A stretch of 64,000 bases of DNA, from assembly GCA_018257865.1 (NCBI GenBank), contig JAEUBA010000037.1, forward strand, positions 232,476 to 296,475, written 5' to 3'. The stretch comes from Stereocaulon alpinum (taxonomy: Eukaryota > Ascomycota > Lecanoromycetes > Lecanorales > Stereocaulaceae). Below, piece by piece: positions 31,477-42,909 of this stretch; position 1 is the stretch's first letter; every line of letters starts with the position of its first letter. Both the position numbers and the translations under genes were made by a program. Below the pieces are notes generated by a model, which had not been told where the DNA came from, did no database searches, and saw only the letters and a list, made by a program, of their open reading frames with translations.

Positions 31477-32573
31477 TGGTTCATCGAATGTCGAATTCAG
31501 TGAGTTTTGATGTAATGCTTAACTGGAAATTTTCATCTTGGCTGCGATAGACTGGGATAGACGTTGTTGGCAGACCATCAATGTCACGATGACGATGCCT
31601 CTCTTCCCCGCATCTTGGTGGTACCCACGTACCTTGCACTAGCGTCTCGACCGTTGGTGACGAAATCGCGTTGAGTGCCCGGCTAAAGTCTTGCGCTCCT
31701 CGAGCAGATCCAGAACATTGAGAACTCGTCTTTTTGCATGCTGCGAGATAGGGGAGGCATTCAACGCCGGGTCCTGGTCGAGAAGTAGACTCAAACAAGG
31801 GGAGCACGTCTTATCGCATAAACGAAGAAAACATTAGTAAGGAGCCATATAGATACTACTTTTATAATGGCTAGAAGTACGTTACCATGATATAAACAAA
31901 TTTTGACGCTTTCTACCGACCGATTCAGCCTATGAGTCCGACACGCAGCCCCGCCATAGGCTCCTCCAAGATACATAGCTTTAACAATTGTCTTCGAGTT
32001 TCAAACGTAGGAGCCAGTTTCCCTCAGAACCATCGCATTTGTGCATTGCATCCATATCTGTTGCACCATCCCGGATTTGACACCTTCCACAAGAGACACA
32101 ATAAGGTTGGCTAAAAGCTTGTTCACGGAATTGCTCTCTGCGCCTCAAAATTATCTTTGTACTAGATCAAGGATTGGATACCCCTAGTCTATTGCTGCTT
32201 GTTGGGTTTGACTGATCACAGCGTTGAATGTTGTACGGTACTTCAGTGGCTCGTAGATGGTCTCCTTTGCCGATGAGGTGTCAGGGAATGCCTCTGGAAA
32301 ACGTTGAAGAGGGTAGAGCTGAAAACGTGCCCATGCGTCATAGAGCTTGCTGAGCACAGTGTCACGACATATCGAAAGAAGTTCTGTTTTGTCATCATTG
32401 ATGTTGAAATTGCGAAGTTGTTGAAAAATGAGAATTCGATAGTCCGGTGTGAGGATTGTCGCCTAGAGATATCCGAGCTTAGCAACGCTGACCCAGTGAA
32501 TCAGGTGCAAGGACACAGCATCCAGAGGAAAACCTGGAGAACTTGCTCAGGATTCATAAAGTGGTCAGAGACG
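31477..32573. other. Intergenic region upstream of the sugar transporter
   Basis: This 1.1-kb region should hold the transporter promoter and the 3' flank of the zinc-finger gene. Several short open frames (31481-31807, 32243-32485, 32304-32540) have no motifs. No repeat is seen. Confidence 0.35.
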
Positions 32574-33353
32574 TCAGGGGTGCTTCGTCAAAAGGGCTCC
32601 CCGGGGCAGCTCGTCTTCGTCAAGGGCGAACGCCTCAGGGTACTCGTCGTCGTCATCTTCTGCATCCGCTATTGTACGGTCTGTTGACTGCGATCGACGA
32701 AAATGTGCGCTTGCTGTCCTCTCACTGCTCTGCACAGTGATCCGAGGGTGTGGCGAGCCTCCAGCGTCCGATGTACTTAAGTCGTTGGACTGTGGATTAT
32801 GCAATGGTAGCCGATCATCGATGTAAAATCGGCCATCTCGGGTTATGATTGAGTGTGCTTCTTCATCTTCGTCCTTAAGGAATCTCATATAACCCTTCCC
32901 TTCATTCCGTGATTCTTCAGATTCACTGAATGACTGATCGCTCATCACGTCAGGCTCAGAAGACTCACATGCAGCTTGGGTGGCCTTTCCCACGATTGAC
33001 TGGCGAGAAACTCGGAAAAGGGCCTCCTGGTCCAGACTGGGGCCATAATCAAGTGTAGGTGCCCAACGGTTTGGCCTGTGACTGCTGTTCTGATGTGCCT
33101 GCATGTATCGCTCCTTTAGGTATCTCTTGGCGCAGAATGGGCATTTGTAGGGTTTAGCATTCTCAGGTTGGTAGATTGAAAGGGGGTGGGATCCATCACA
33201 ATGCTCGAAAAGGGTGTGCATATCCGGACAAACCAGTCCACAGCCAGGATACGGACATTGGCCGAGGCAGATATTGTTGGTTATCTCTCTATGAGCAGAT
33301 CTATCATTCTGGTACTTTCCGAGCACTACCAGATGGTCAGTGTATGCCTGCAT
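32574..33353 (-). CDS. C2H2-type zinc-finger protein (5' end uncertain)
   Basis: The coding core is clear. CPYPGCGLVCPDMHTLFEHCDGSH and CPFCAKRYLKERYMQAHQNSSH form two C2H2 fingers about 20 residues apart. A disordered, acidic/Ser-rich tail (DEDEEAHSI, DAEDDDDEYPEAFALDEDELP) follows. DNA or RNA binding in the nucleus is inferred. The start is not settled. A clean intron 3' end (CTAAT branch-like sequence then CTGCAG) at about 33373 precedes RRSWAKMQAYTDH, so an upstream exon is likely. One model joins it, with a donor near 33565, to a frame starting at 33843, which would add a hydrophobic segment unusual for this type of protein. The coordinate given uses the first internal ATG, so treat the N-terminus as partial. 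Confidence 0.65.
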   Translation of the reverse strand: MQAYTDHLVVLGKYQNDRSAHREITNNICLGQCPYPGCGLVCPDMHTLFEHCDGSHPLSIYQPENAKPYKCPFCAKRYLKERYMQAHQNSSHRPNRWAPTLDYGPSLDQEALFRVSRQSIVGKATQAACESSEPDVMSDQSFSESEESRNEGKGYMRFLKDEDEEAHSIITRDGRFYIDDRLPLHNPQSNDLSTSDAGGSPHPRITVQSSERTASAHFRRSQSTDRTIADAEDDDDEYPEAFALDEDELPRGALLTKHP

Positions 33354-33372
33354 CTTGGCCCAACTTCGTCGC

Positions 33373-34639
33373 TGCAGGAACAAAGAATTAGATGGAGTCT
33401 GGAAGCTATAGAGAGTTATTGCCTCCAAAGAAAAGGGCTAGTGGTAGCATCCAACTACATTACTTGTTGTTGACTTCGACCACTTTCCCTGTAGAATTGC
33501 GCGGCTCTGAACTAAGGCCAGATGAGAGGATCAAATGCCGCTCTAAAAGCAACCAGATATTGCGTACGCGCAGAGAACAAAGGAGCAAATGCGGCATCTG
33601 CGAATTATTTTTTAGAAACTTTGACGAGCCAGGACGGTTTTGGAACAAAGGTCGCGACGTGATCACAAATGGGCATGTGCTAGCGAGTCCCATATTTGCT
33701 GGCAGCGTCACGATGGACATTTCAATCTCAATCAGTAAGATTGAGAGCGCCATCAATAATAAGTGATTCCACGACAACTTCCTAAACTCCTCCATGTCGC
33801 CGACTATGTTCTGTGCTGTGCTGCGGTCTCTGGCTGTGGCCATTCCACTGCTTCAATCACAAGTGTCGAGCCCAATGAAAATGCAGAGAAGTGATGACGC
33901 TGACTCAACTTGGTAGACCAATAGTCTACAATAACCCTCTAAGCAATTGAGGCACGGGATCATTAACACGAGTCGTCCTCAACGTGACTGTCCAGAGCAC
34001 CACCGAAGACATCGGAGAAGGACAAAGAGAATTGGAAACTTGTAAGGCATTCTAGGATGATACCACAAAGAAGATGTCTTGGCCTGCCAGACACGCTGAA
34101 GTAGGCCAGGAACGAGCCTAACCGGAAACGGGCAGACGGCCTGGTTGTGGCGCATTTGAACCCTAAAATCTTGCTTAATTGTCCGCCCTCCGATGCCAAG
34201 CCACCCGCCCGAAACGGCGGCAATGACGGCTGCTCAACATGATCCAATCAACAGCCATCGTGGGGAGTAATTGATATGATAACATCTGCTGAAGGAGCAG
34301 CTGATCCTTTAGGGAAGGTCAACATGACTTCCAAGGCACACCGGTCATGTCTCACACTTGACATGCCCCTTCAAGGCTCCTGTATGGCCAGCCAAGGTCC
34401 CCAACTCCTGCTACTTTCCGCTTAGTGCCAGCTCATCTTCGTTCAGCGTTCCAATCAAAGGCGGCATTGTGAGCATTCTCCTGCAGATCATTGAAAGATT
34501 GGAAGGCTGCCGGCCAGCCTACACGGCGCTGAACATCATGGCTTCCTATGCTGATGACATGCTCCGAGATGGAGTACTTAAGAACCTCTCCTCTACTCTC
34601 TCCCTTGCTGTATTTGACTACATTCCTCTACCAAGCATC
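33373..34639. other. Region between the zinc-finger gene and the RNase T2 gene
   Basis: This part of the divergent spacer holds the promoter of the RNase T2 gene and possibly an upstream exon of the zinc-finger gene (open frame 33460-33843 on the minus strand). In-frame ATGs at 34358, 34535 and 34559 precede the chosen RNase start but encode polar sequence without signal-peptide character. Nothing else is recognised. Confidence 0.35.
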
Positions 34640-36040
34640 ATGTCCTTCTTTCCGTCTCTGCGAGTGCTCTCTCAATCTTTGCTCAAGTACTCTCCTCTAC
34701 TCCTTCTCTCATCAGGCACTACTTTAGGAGGGTCGGCCCCCACGTGCAGTAACCCACAGACAAGTTGCCAGAACACGACTGCCGTGTCGGACTCTTGCTG
34801 CTTCAATGCGCCGGGCGGACAATTGCTGCTGACCCAATTCTGGGACACGAACCCGTCTACCGGACCAACAAACTCATGGACTATCCATGGCCTTTGGTAT
34901 GTTCTCTGGCATCTAATCTTCCGTTCCTTACCCTAACTAGTAGACAGGCCAGATCATTGCGATGGCACCTATGATGCGAACTGTGACCCAGCTCGAGCCT
35001 ACACAAACATCTCCGCTATCCTCACTGCTGCTGGCCAGACAGATACCTTGAATTACATGAATACATACTGGAAGAATAGTCCAAGCAGTGGGACCGATGA
35101 AAGCCTTTGGGAACACGAATGGGAGAAACACGGCACATGCATCAGTACCTTGAAGACAAGCTGCTACACCAACTATACTCCGCAGCAGGAGGTAGTCGAT
35201 TTCTTTAACAAAGTCGTGGCTCTGTTTCAAACGCTGCCAACATATACATGGCTGTCCAATGCTGGCATCGTTCCCTCGGCCACGGCGACGTATGCATCTG
35301 CTGCAATTCTTGCAGCACTCCAAGCGCCACGGGGCGTGACTCCCGTCATTTTGTGCGCGAACACCAATGAGTTGGATCAGGTGTTCTACTTCTATGATGT
35401 GATGGGAAGTGTACAGACGGGAACTTTCGTCCCTACTGATCCAGGTACGTCGACGTATTGGGATAGATTGTCTTTATACTAACGCTGTCTCAAGTTGGGT
35501 CGAATTCAAATTGTCCTGCAACAGGTGTCAAGTACCTTCTCAAGACTGGCTCGCCCGCGCCTACCCCAACGTCAAACACAGCAGTGCCCGCTCCCACTAC
35601 TACACCGGGCACTGGACCAACTACGGCACCTGGTACCCCCTTCTCCGGATCAGGCTACCTCCAAGTAACTGAAGGTGGTAAAACGAGCAATGGCTGCATC
35701 ATTAGTGGCGGTACTTGGTACATGGGTACTTGCGCTACTTTCACAGCCACGGCGTCCGGTACAGGCTTTACCCTGACCAGTAGTAAGGGCAAGTGCGCGG
35801 TCCAGAGCAACAACCTCGTCTGCGGTTCAGCGATTACTACAGCTACTGTCTTCACGGTAAGTCCACTACAATTTTGGAGGAGCACGACTAACAACCCATC
35901 CATAGAACTCGGGTGGTAGCTTGGCATATGCCGGTAGCTCAACTTTCTACGCCAACAGCGTTCCGGCTGGAAGCACGCAGGTTACTGTCTCTGCATCAAA
36001 ACTCACGAACTCATTGAGTATGGTGTGGCAGGCGATCTAA
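34640..36040 (+). CDS. Secreted ribonuclease T2 with C-terminal extension
   Basis: This is an RNase T2 family endoribonuclease that cleaves single-stranded RNA through a 2',3'-cyclic phosphate. Exons are 34640-34896, 34948-35444, 35495-35856 and 35906-36040, all GT..AG and in frame, 416 residues. The N-terminus (LLKYSPLLLLSSGTTLGG) looks like a signal peptide. CAS-1 (SWTIHGLWPDHCDG) spans the first splice, and CAS-2 is intact (WEHEWEKHGTC), so both catalytic histidines are present. Cysteines for family disulfides occur (CSNPQTSC, DSCCF, CYTNY, ILC, NCPATG). A Pro/Thr/Gly linker (PTPTSNTAVPAPTTTPGTGPT) leads to a C-terminal beta-rich domain of about 110 residues, as in fungal Rny1-type enzymes. 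The start was chosen for the signal peptide. Confidence 0.9.
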
Positions 36041-36959
36041 GTGAAGGTCACGTTGCTCGGAAATGGATACTCGGGCGTCAATCCCTCGAGCTTTGGATAA
36101 TGTATATAAACTCTTTGAACTCCCCAGTCATGGTTCTGTATTGCATATAACATATCTTGTATCTATAAACATCTCACAAAATCCACCTCACCTCACCTTC
36201 AGGTAACTCTAGACTTCACTGTGGCACTTAAGCTAATCAAAACCTCACACCTCAACAATTCTATATATGCTCTGAGACCACTTCCCAATGCCTCGCTGAT
36301 CCTTTCCCATCAAAGTCCTCTCACCGCAGCAAATCCTCCGCCCGTTCCCCCATGCAGCATCCTCAGACCCACAAGATGCTCAGCAAGAAGGCCGGTTGAA
36401 GAATTGCTGTTGGCAGTGCCCTGTTCGGTCAGCAGAGACACAACTATCTTGATTAGAAAGGGCGAATGTATGAGATGAGACGTAGGTAGTGAAAGAAATG
36501 CTGTGTAGGGCTCAACAAACAACCTAAGGCTGGCTGAGAGAAAGCTTTTGAAAATGCGAAGCTTGGGATGGACTGATGCGTAGATGATCGAGATGAAGCA
36601 CATGGTGAGGGTCTTGCCCTGGGCGCGAGGCTTTCGGTAGTGAAGTTTGGAGCAACGTTCTAAGGTAGGTAAATCAATCAATCAAGATAAGCACGCTAGG
36701 TACCATTTGCGTATAAATCCGAGCCCGCCAGATACTGTAATTACGCCCCCTTCCTTTTCTATGCCGCCATGCTTTACGTCCCAGCGTTTCCTCCTGTTAC
36801 CCTTCTCCGTTATGCCCATCGTCAAACGACCATCGCTTTCGTAAATCCGTCCCTGATTGCCAGTAATCCCATCCCAACCTAAGCTTTTAACGCATTTTCC
36901 TTCACATAACGTACAAAAGGTTGGTGTCTAATACATCTTTATCAGCTCCTAGCGCGTTC
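36041..36959. other. Convergent intergenic region RNase T2 / metacaspase
   Basis: This 919-bp region lies between the ends of two convergent genes. The TGTATATAAAC-type stretch near 36101-36110 suits a 3' end signal. Open frames at 36221-36844 have no motif. No repeat is recognised. Confidence 0.35.
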
Positions 36960-38577
36960 TCAATCATTATCGTACATATAGTCTTGCTTACTCAATGGGT
37001 GGCTGCAGCTCAGCTGCGGTTTTTGTGTGTATTTAGACTCAAGTTCATCCCGGATGCTGTTCAACAATTGGACATAGCTTTGCTGGGGGTTCTTCTTTAG
37101 CGCGGCGATAAAGGCCCATGACATGGCGCCTGTGGCTTGGCCGGCGATCTGCGCGTCTTGTCTATAAAGGGTATTGAATCAGCATCCAACTCAGAAAGAC
37201 CCTGTCTTGCTGTGAATAGGTCTGGAGTAGGAAAGCGAATAACGTACGAGGTCTGGTCGTCCTTGCTACCGGACCACATGATAACATCCGCAGGAGAGGT
37301 TTTGGTGACCAAGTTCTTTTGGTAAACCTCGTCACCCTTGGTTGCCTTCTTGAAGAAGCCCATGGCCGTTGATGCAATACCACCCATGTCCCCACGTGCG
37401 TATGCTGACACGATACCAAGTAGACCCTGGCCAGCCTCTTTGGCAAGATTGGGTTCTTTGAGTACGCCTGAAGTGGAGTAGATGTATGGGAGGTCGAGAG
37501 CGGAGCCGGAGTGGCAGGAGTCGAAGATGGCTGTAAGACGGACACCAGGCTGTAGGGATTGCACCATTATGCGGTGCATTTCATCGTCAACGATGTGACC
37601 TTGGGTCCTGAAGTCGACAGGGTAGATGACTTCATCGTAGCCGTCGTCTTCGTCTCCATCAAGATCAGGTGTCTGACCTCCATGTCCTATACAAGTCAGT
37701 CATTCGTCCGAGGGCTTCCGCCGAGCTTTACCCACCTGAATAATGGAAGAATAGCGAGTCATTGGGCTTTGCATCCTTCACCAGCCAGTGCATTGCTCGC
37801 AGTATGTTCTGTTTCGTAGGCTGGCTCATGGGATTCTGCTGATCGTCTGTCAAGATGACCATGTCCTCTCGAGCGTATCCGAAATTGCCATTCAGATATG
37901 TAGACATGTTCTTCACGTCATTGATACAGCCTCTCAGCTGGCCCCTTTGTCCAAAGTAATTTATACCAATCAGAAGAGCCTTTCGTCTGCCGTTACATTG
38001 CGAGTATTGAAAGTTGTAGCCCTGAGGTGCACCCGCACCGAAACCTTGCTGGCCTTGAGGAGGGGGTGGAGGGGCGTTGTGATTTCCTTGAACATATGCG
38101 TTCGAGTGTGCGGTAGGCAGACCTATAGAAAGCTTAGCATTCGTCAAGACTGTGTAGTGCAACACGGACCTGGTCTGCCTCCATATGAAGGTCCTCCTGG
38201 AGGAGGGGGTCCATAGCCATAGCCGGCTGTTGGCGGTCCCTAATCGCATTGTTAGCTAGGATCTGGTTGCTTATGTGAAGATATTCGTGTACCTGCTGCG
38301 GTGGGTATCCGTATCCAGGCTGTGGTGAAGGTTGCTGAGGTGGATATCCTTGAGGCGGGTAACCTCCTTGTGGTCTGCGCAATGGTAAGCTCGAATACTT
38401 CATGAGCATAGTAGGGCATATTCACGGATAGCCGTTCTGAAAGCCTTGAGGTGGCGGGCCACCATAATTCTGAGGAGGTGGTGGGCCGTAATTCTGTGGT
38501 GGTGGAGGTCCTCCGTAGTATGGCTGCTGTGGTGGGTAGCCGCCGTGCTGCTGCCCTTGGCCGGGGAAGAAAGACAT
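36960..38577 (-). CDS. mca1: Metacaspase with Pro/Gln/Gly-rich prodomain
   Basis: This is a type I metacaspase, a calcium-dependent cysteine protease that cleaves after Arg or Lys and acts in proteostasis and stress-linked death. The six exons are 38577-38426, 38374-38293, 38239-38170, 38122-37736, 37686-37248 and 37161-36960, all joins in frame, 443 residues. The N-terminal prodomain of about 130 residues has GGYPPQ and GPPPPQ repeats, and four of the six exons cover it or its edge. The caspase core begins RRKALLIGINYFGQRGQLRGCINDV. The catalytic His is in FFHYSGHGGQTPD (restored across a splice) and the catalytic Cys is in FDSCHSGSALDLP. KDDQTSQDAQIAGQATGAMSWAF follows after the last splice. 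The C-terminal end (LSCSHPLSKQDY) departs from the usual SSHPID ending. Confidence 0.92.
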
Positions 38578-39590
38578 GATGGTGTCTAGTTGCGGGACAG
38601 TAGGAGAGGGTTTAGGGGGACTTGTTTGCGCAACGTGAAAGGTAGAAGGAGGGAGGTGTGTGGAGCTTCAGTGGGGGTTTCTGATCCTTGGCGGACGCGT
38701 AAAATTTACAGCGGGGTGGATGGGATTAAATGATGGTCGTGTCAACGCCCACTTCTATATCCAGACAACCTGTACACACCATGACGGCGGTGAGGTAGGC
38801 TGAGTTCCAAGAGAAACCGTTACACGTGCGCCGAACTACGACAATTGCGACAACTAATGTAACAGTACTGAGTATCTTGGTGTAGCACTGATTTGACGAA
38901 GAGAGAAAGGAGTGGGTTGCGCATGCCGCTTTGGGCCACACTCCGGGTTAGCTCCCCTTTAGGGACAGGACTATGTAGGCTAAAGTTGCTCCCTTTCACT
39001 ACCAACACCAATAATCACCAGCAGTACTTAGTACCTATTCTAGATTCCCGTTTCCCGATTGAGTTCTGCTCTTGAAGACTGCAATTGAGTACAAAATTGG
39101 AATCTGGTAACTAGTCGCTAGAAAGCCCTATGATGTCAATTGACGCGGGGATTTGCCTGTTTTCGAGGTGCAGAAACATTTCGTCGGAAGCACTGTACCT
39201 TATGGCTGATTGTCCGGGCATAGTCCCGAGATACCGTCTAGTCGGGACTACGAGGTGCATGCTGCATGGTGTCAATGTCTAAGCCTAAGGCTGCTATGGC
39301 AGCTTAATGCGAAGCTCGTCCGCGACTCGATACCAAGTATCTACGAATATGCAGAAAAAAATAATTAATGAATGCGCTTACGTGAGCCTGCGTAGCCATG
39401 ACAATCGTTTGCTTACTCACAGGTGCTTTGGAAGCATTATTCCATCACTGCGAGGCGTCCCACTTATATAACCTACGTATTCTTGCATTATAGCATCCGA
39501 TTGCACACTCCCAAGAAGACGTAACTGCACAGATTCAAAGGGGGTATCTTACATTGGCAACCTACTTTCGGGAGCATACAACCTACCACG
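38578..39590. promoter_or_regulatory. Divergent intergenic region metacaspase / 2-oxoglutarate oxygenase
   Basis: This 1.0-kb spacer lies between outward-pointing genes. A TTATATAACC TATA-like stretch at about 39465-39475 lies 120 bp before the oxygenase ATG. The C-rich, pyrimidine-dominated leader of the metacaspase runs from 38578 towards 38700. No gene is supported in the short open frames at 38726-39075. Confidence 0.45.
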
Positions 39591-40819
39591 ATGACTGCTG
39601 AGACCTCATCAGTCCCAATCGTGGACTTCGCAGGCTGGGATACTAAGGCCACACCTGAGCAACGGATGAACATTGCTAAGCAGTTGACCGAAGCCTCTCG
39701 CAATATCGGTTTTGTCTACATCATCAATCACAATGTGGGGTCAGAGACGCTTGCACAAGCTTTCGAATGGTCCAAGAAGCTCTATGATCTGCCTTTGGAA
39801 CGGAAGAAGCTAGCTCTACATCCGCCCGGTTTCACTGTACATCGGGGCTACTCTCCGCCGGGCTTAGAGAAGGTCTCGAATGCTATGGGAGATGAGGACG
39901 ATGCGGAGCTTAGCAAGAAATTGAGACAGATCTCCGATGTAAAGGTACGAACACATACTCGATACTGGGTGAGGTCATACTCAATGACTATAGGAGAGCT
40001 ATGAGATTGGTAGTGAAAGCAACACGGACCAGCCAAACCAGTGGCTCCCCGAAGATGTATTACCCGGCTTTCGAAGCTTTATGACGGATTTCTACTGGGA
40101 GTGCCACCACACTGCAGAGACAATACTAAGCGCCATGGCACTTGGGATTGGGCTTTCGGACGAAAACCATTTCAGGCCGACTCACCCAGGGCATAACAAT
40201 CAGCTTCGTTTGCTGCATTATCCACCTGTTCCAGCAGCCAACATCGAGCAACAATTGTCGACTAGAATGGGCGCTCATAGCGATTGGGGATCTATCACTA
40301 TGCTGTTTCAGGATGACTGCGGAGGCCTTCAGGTGACGCGCCACCTTTCTCGATACTGGCCTGACATCAATTAATAGCCAATAGATCGAAAACCCACACA
40401 AGCCCGGGGTATTCATCGACGTGCCGCCTCTGAAGGATGCAATTGTAATGAATGTAGGAGATCTGATGATGCGGTGGAGTAACGGTGAGTCATGCCAGTC
40501 ATATGCCATGCTGTATTCATTAAGGCTATGCTTTGCTGCTAACAAAGGTCGAATAGACGCCTTGAAGTCGACAGTTCATCGTGTGACCCTGCCCCCCAAG
40601 CAAGACCGCTTTACAGGTGACGAACGCATGACTCGAGCTCGATATTCAATTCCCTACTTCGTCAGCCCAGAGGGTCAATCGGTCGTTGAATGTTTGCCGT
40701 CTTGTGCCGATGAGAAGCATCCGGCTAAGTACAAGCCCATTGTATGGGATGACTACCGTTTGATGCGCGCAAGTGTGCAGTATGAAGCTCCGCCCAAAGA
40801 GACCGAGGTATCAGCTTGA
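39591..40819 (+). CDS. 2-oxoglutarate/Fe(II)-dependent oxygenase (isopenicillin N synthase-like)
   Basis: Exons are 39591-39944, 39994-40332, 40385-40484 and 40557-40819, in frame, 351 residues. The N-terminal DIOX_N-type region has PIVDFAGWD and NIGFVYIINHNVG. The double-stranded beta-helix core carries QLRLLHYPP, then the iron ligands in MGAHSDWGSITMLFQD (HxD), GDLMMRWSN and HRVTLP (distal His), and the 2-oxoglutarate-binding ARYSIPYF (Arg-x-Ser). All catalytic residues are present, so an active oxygenase is expected. Substrate is not predictable; relatives hydroxylate or desaturate small molecules in secondary metabolism, or act on hormones and xenobiotics. No obvious pathway partner lies next to it. 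Confidence 0.88.
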
Positions 40820-41623
40820 TCGCTCTTCGAGTTGTAGCACCCTTGACGTGGCAGCGTGGAGTATCACAAATAGCCACTCGAAATAATGCCTGACACGGCG
40901 CATACTCCGCTTGAATCCCTCGTCCTACATCTTTTACTGTCAGAACAACGTCATATGCGATGCTCATAATGTCGCAAGTATGTTGTTTGTATGATCCTCT
41001 GCTGCGGTTTCGGCCCTCAGGGCCGGGAGAATGCGAGGACCAGCCAAACTTTTGTACTTCCTAGAGCCATTCCTTGATCTTGAAAGTCAGCCACAAGTCG
41101 CGCTGCAAGATGCAGATTACTGGTCTTCTGCACCTCGTTTTGTTGACTGGTCGTCTGATTTTGCTATCTTTCCAAGTTCGTGTTTCAAGTTGGCCCATTT
41201 GACGTGGCGCGCGTTGACCAATCACTTTCTCGCTAGCCGCTGACATGAGACGCTCGCCATCGACTGGCGATACCATCGTCGCCACTCACAATTCCTTTGT
41301 TGCACTGAAACCGCCAGGAAACTTTGGTCATTGTATGATCGTTGTATTCAATAATGCGCAATGTCTTCCTCTCTTGTCACAATTTCCATTGTTTCTCGGC
41401 GTCTGCACTTTTAGTCCATACTACGCGTTGATTTCTTTGACCATTGTTCTGAAGCAGGTCTTGAACAATAGTATCTTCTTACGAACACTTAATAACCAAT
41501 ACCCGTCCTGGTGACAATTTCATTCTGTTTCTATCTTATACCGTCTGCGACGAGATCAAATCCTCAACACACAGTCTCTTCACCCATCCAGCAACTCCCA
41601 AATCACACGAACCAACCGGAAAG
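40820..41623. other. Intergenic region upstream of the GH16 gene
   Basis: This 804-bp region carries the oxygenase 3' flank and the promoter of the secreted glucanase. A CT/CA-rich leader precedes the ATG at 41624. Open frames at 41031-41514 show no motif. No repeat is seen. Confidence 0.35.
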
Positions 41624-42622
41624 ATGTTCTTTCACACGTTTGCAAGCCTGGTTATAGGCGCCACCTTCATACCATCAACGCTCGCAGGCTATGTCCTCTC
41701 AGACGACTTCACCAAAGACGCCTTCTTCGGCAACTTCACCCCCTTCACAGAAAATGACCCAACAAACGGCTTCGTCAAATACCTCGACTACAACGACGCC
41801 ATCCAATCAGGCCTAATGGCTAGCGTCGCAAATTACGCAGGCGCTGCCTACATGGGCGTCGACAACTCGAGCAAGCCAACGGAAGGCCGCCCTAGCATGC
41901 GCATCACCTCGGCAAAAGCATACAACAAGGGACTCTTCATCGCTGACATAGCTCACATGCCCGTCGGCTGCGGCACATGGCCTGCGTTCTGGCTTGTGGG
42001 CCCTAACTGGCCTGCAGGCGGCGAAGTCGATATCCTCGAGGGCGTCAACCTGCAAGCATCCAATCAAATGACCGTCCACACGAACGCAGGCTGCACCATT
42101 TCAAACACAGGCATGACAGGCACAGTCAACACGACGAACTGCGATACGAATGCCCAAGGTCAGAAAAAGAATGCCGGCTGCGCTGTCATATCCAACTCCA
42201 AAAACAACTACGGCGCCGGCTTCAACGCTATTGGTGGAGGCATCTATGCCACAGAATGGACCTCCACCGCGATATCCATCTGGTTCTTTCCCCGCTCCAG
42301 CATCCCCTCAGACATTACGTCTCTGACACCCAACCCAAGCGGATGGGGAACGCCACTTGCGAAATTCGCGGGAGGCTGTAATATCGATCAGCATTTCCAG
42401 AATATGAACATGGTGTTCGATACCACATTCTGCGGACAGTGGGCTGGCGCTGATGATGTGTGGGCTGCGAGTAGTTGCTCGCAAATGACGAGTACTTGTA
42501 ATGCGCATGTGCAGCTTATGCCGGATGCGTTCACGGAGGCGTATTGGCTTGTTAATGGGGTTAGAGTTTATCAGCAAGGGCAAGGGAAGATGAGGAAGAG
42601 GGGTGTTAGTGTGGAGTGGTGA
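41624..42622 (+). CDS. Secreted GH16-family endo-beta-1,3(4)-glucanase
   Basis: This is a single-exon gene of 332 codons. A signal peptide (MFFHTFASLVIGATFIPSTLAG) is followed by YVLSDDFTKDAFFGNFTPF, as in fungal GH16 proteins. The catalytic motif GEVDILEGVN (nucleophile Glu, assisting Asp, acid/base Glu) lies at about residues 128-137 after MPVGCGTWPAFWLVGPNWPAGG. Later TVHTNAGCTI, TEWTSTAISIWFFPRSSIP and CNIDQHFQNMNMVFDTTFCGQWAG fit this family, which includes enzymes acting on 1,3-1,4-beta-glucan and cell-wall 1,3-beta-glucan. Four or more cysteines imply disulfides. The end (GKMRKRGVSVEW) is short, with no GPI signal. Role in own wall remodelling or plant wall degradation is not decided by sequence. 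Confidence 0.9.
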   Translation: MFFHTFASLVIGATFIPSTLAGYVLSDDFTKDAFFGNFTPFTENDPTNGFVKYLDYNDAIQSGLMASVANYAGAAYMGVDNSSKPTEGRPSMRITSAKAYNKGLFIADIAHMPVGCGTWPAFWLVGPNWPAGGEVDILEGVNLQASNQMTVHTNAGCTISNTGMTGTVNTTNCDTNAQGQKKNAGCAVISNSKNNYGAGFNAIGGGIYATEWTSTAISIWFFPRSSIPSDITSLTPNPSGWGTPLAKFAGGCNIDQHFQNMNMVFDTTFCGQWAGADDVWAASSCSQMTSTCNAHVQLMPDAFTEAYWLVNGVRVYQQGQGKMRKRGVSVEW

Positions 42623-42909
42623 GTGAAGAAGGGCGTGGTGATTGTTTGCGAGCAGATATATAAATATACCCAGTTGTTTAGCGACTCAGAGTTGGCCGTT
42701 TGGTATAGAGGAATATAAGCGTATATACGCTCTGCTTGTACCAACTCTGTCTTCTCTCGCACCTGTGACTGCGTTCTAGAAAGTGTATGCTTTTCATCTA
42801 ATCCCACTAGACGCTGTCATGATACCGTGTTCTCAAGTTACTGCCATGCAATCCTGGGCTTGAATCCGATGTATGGTCACTTGGAGACGGCTTTGCCCAG
42901 CTCTGTCGG

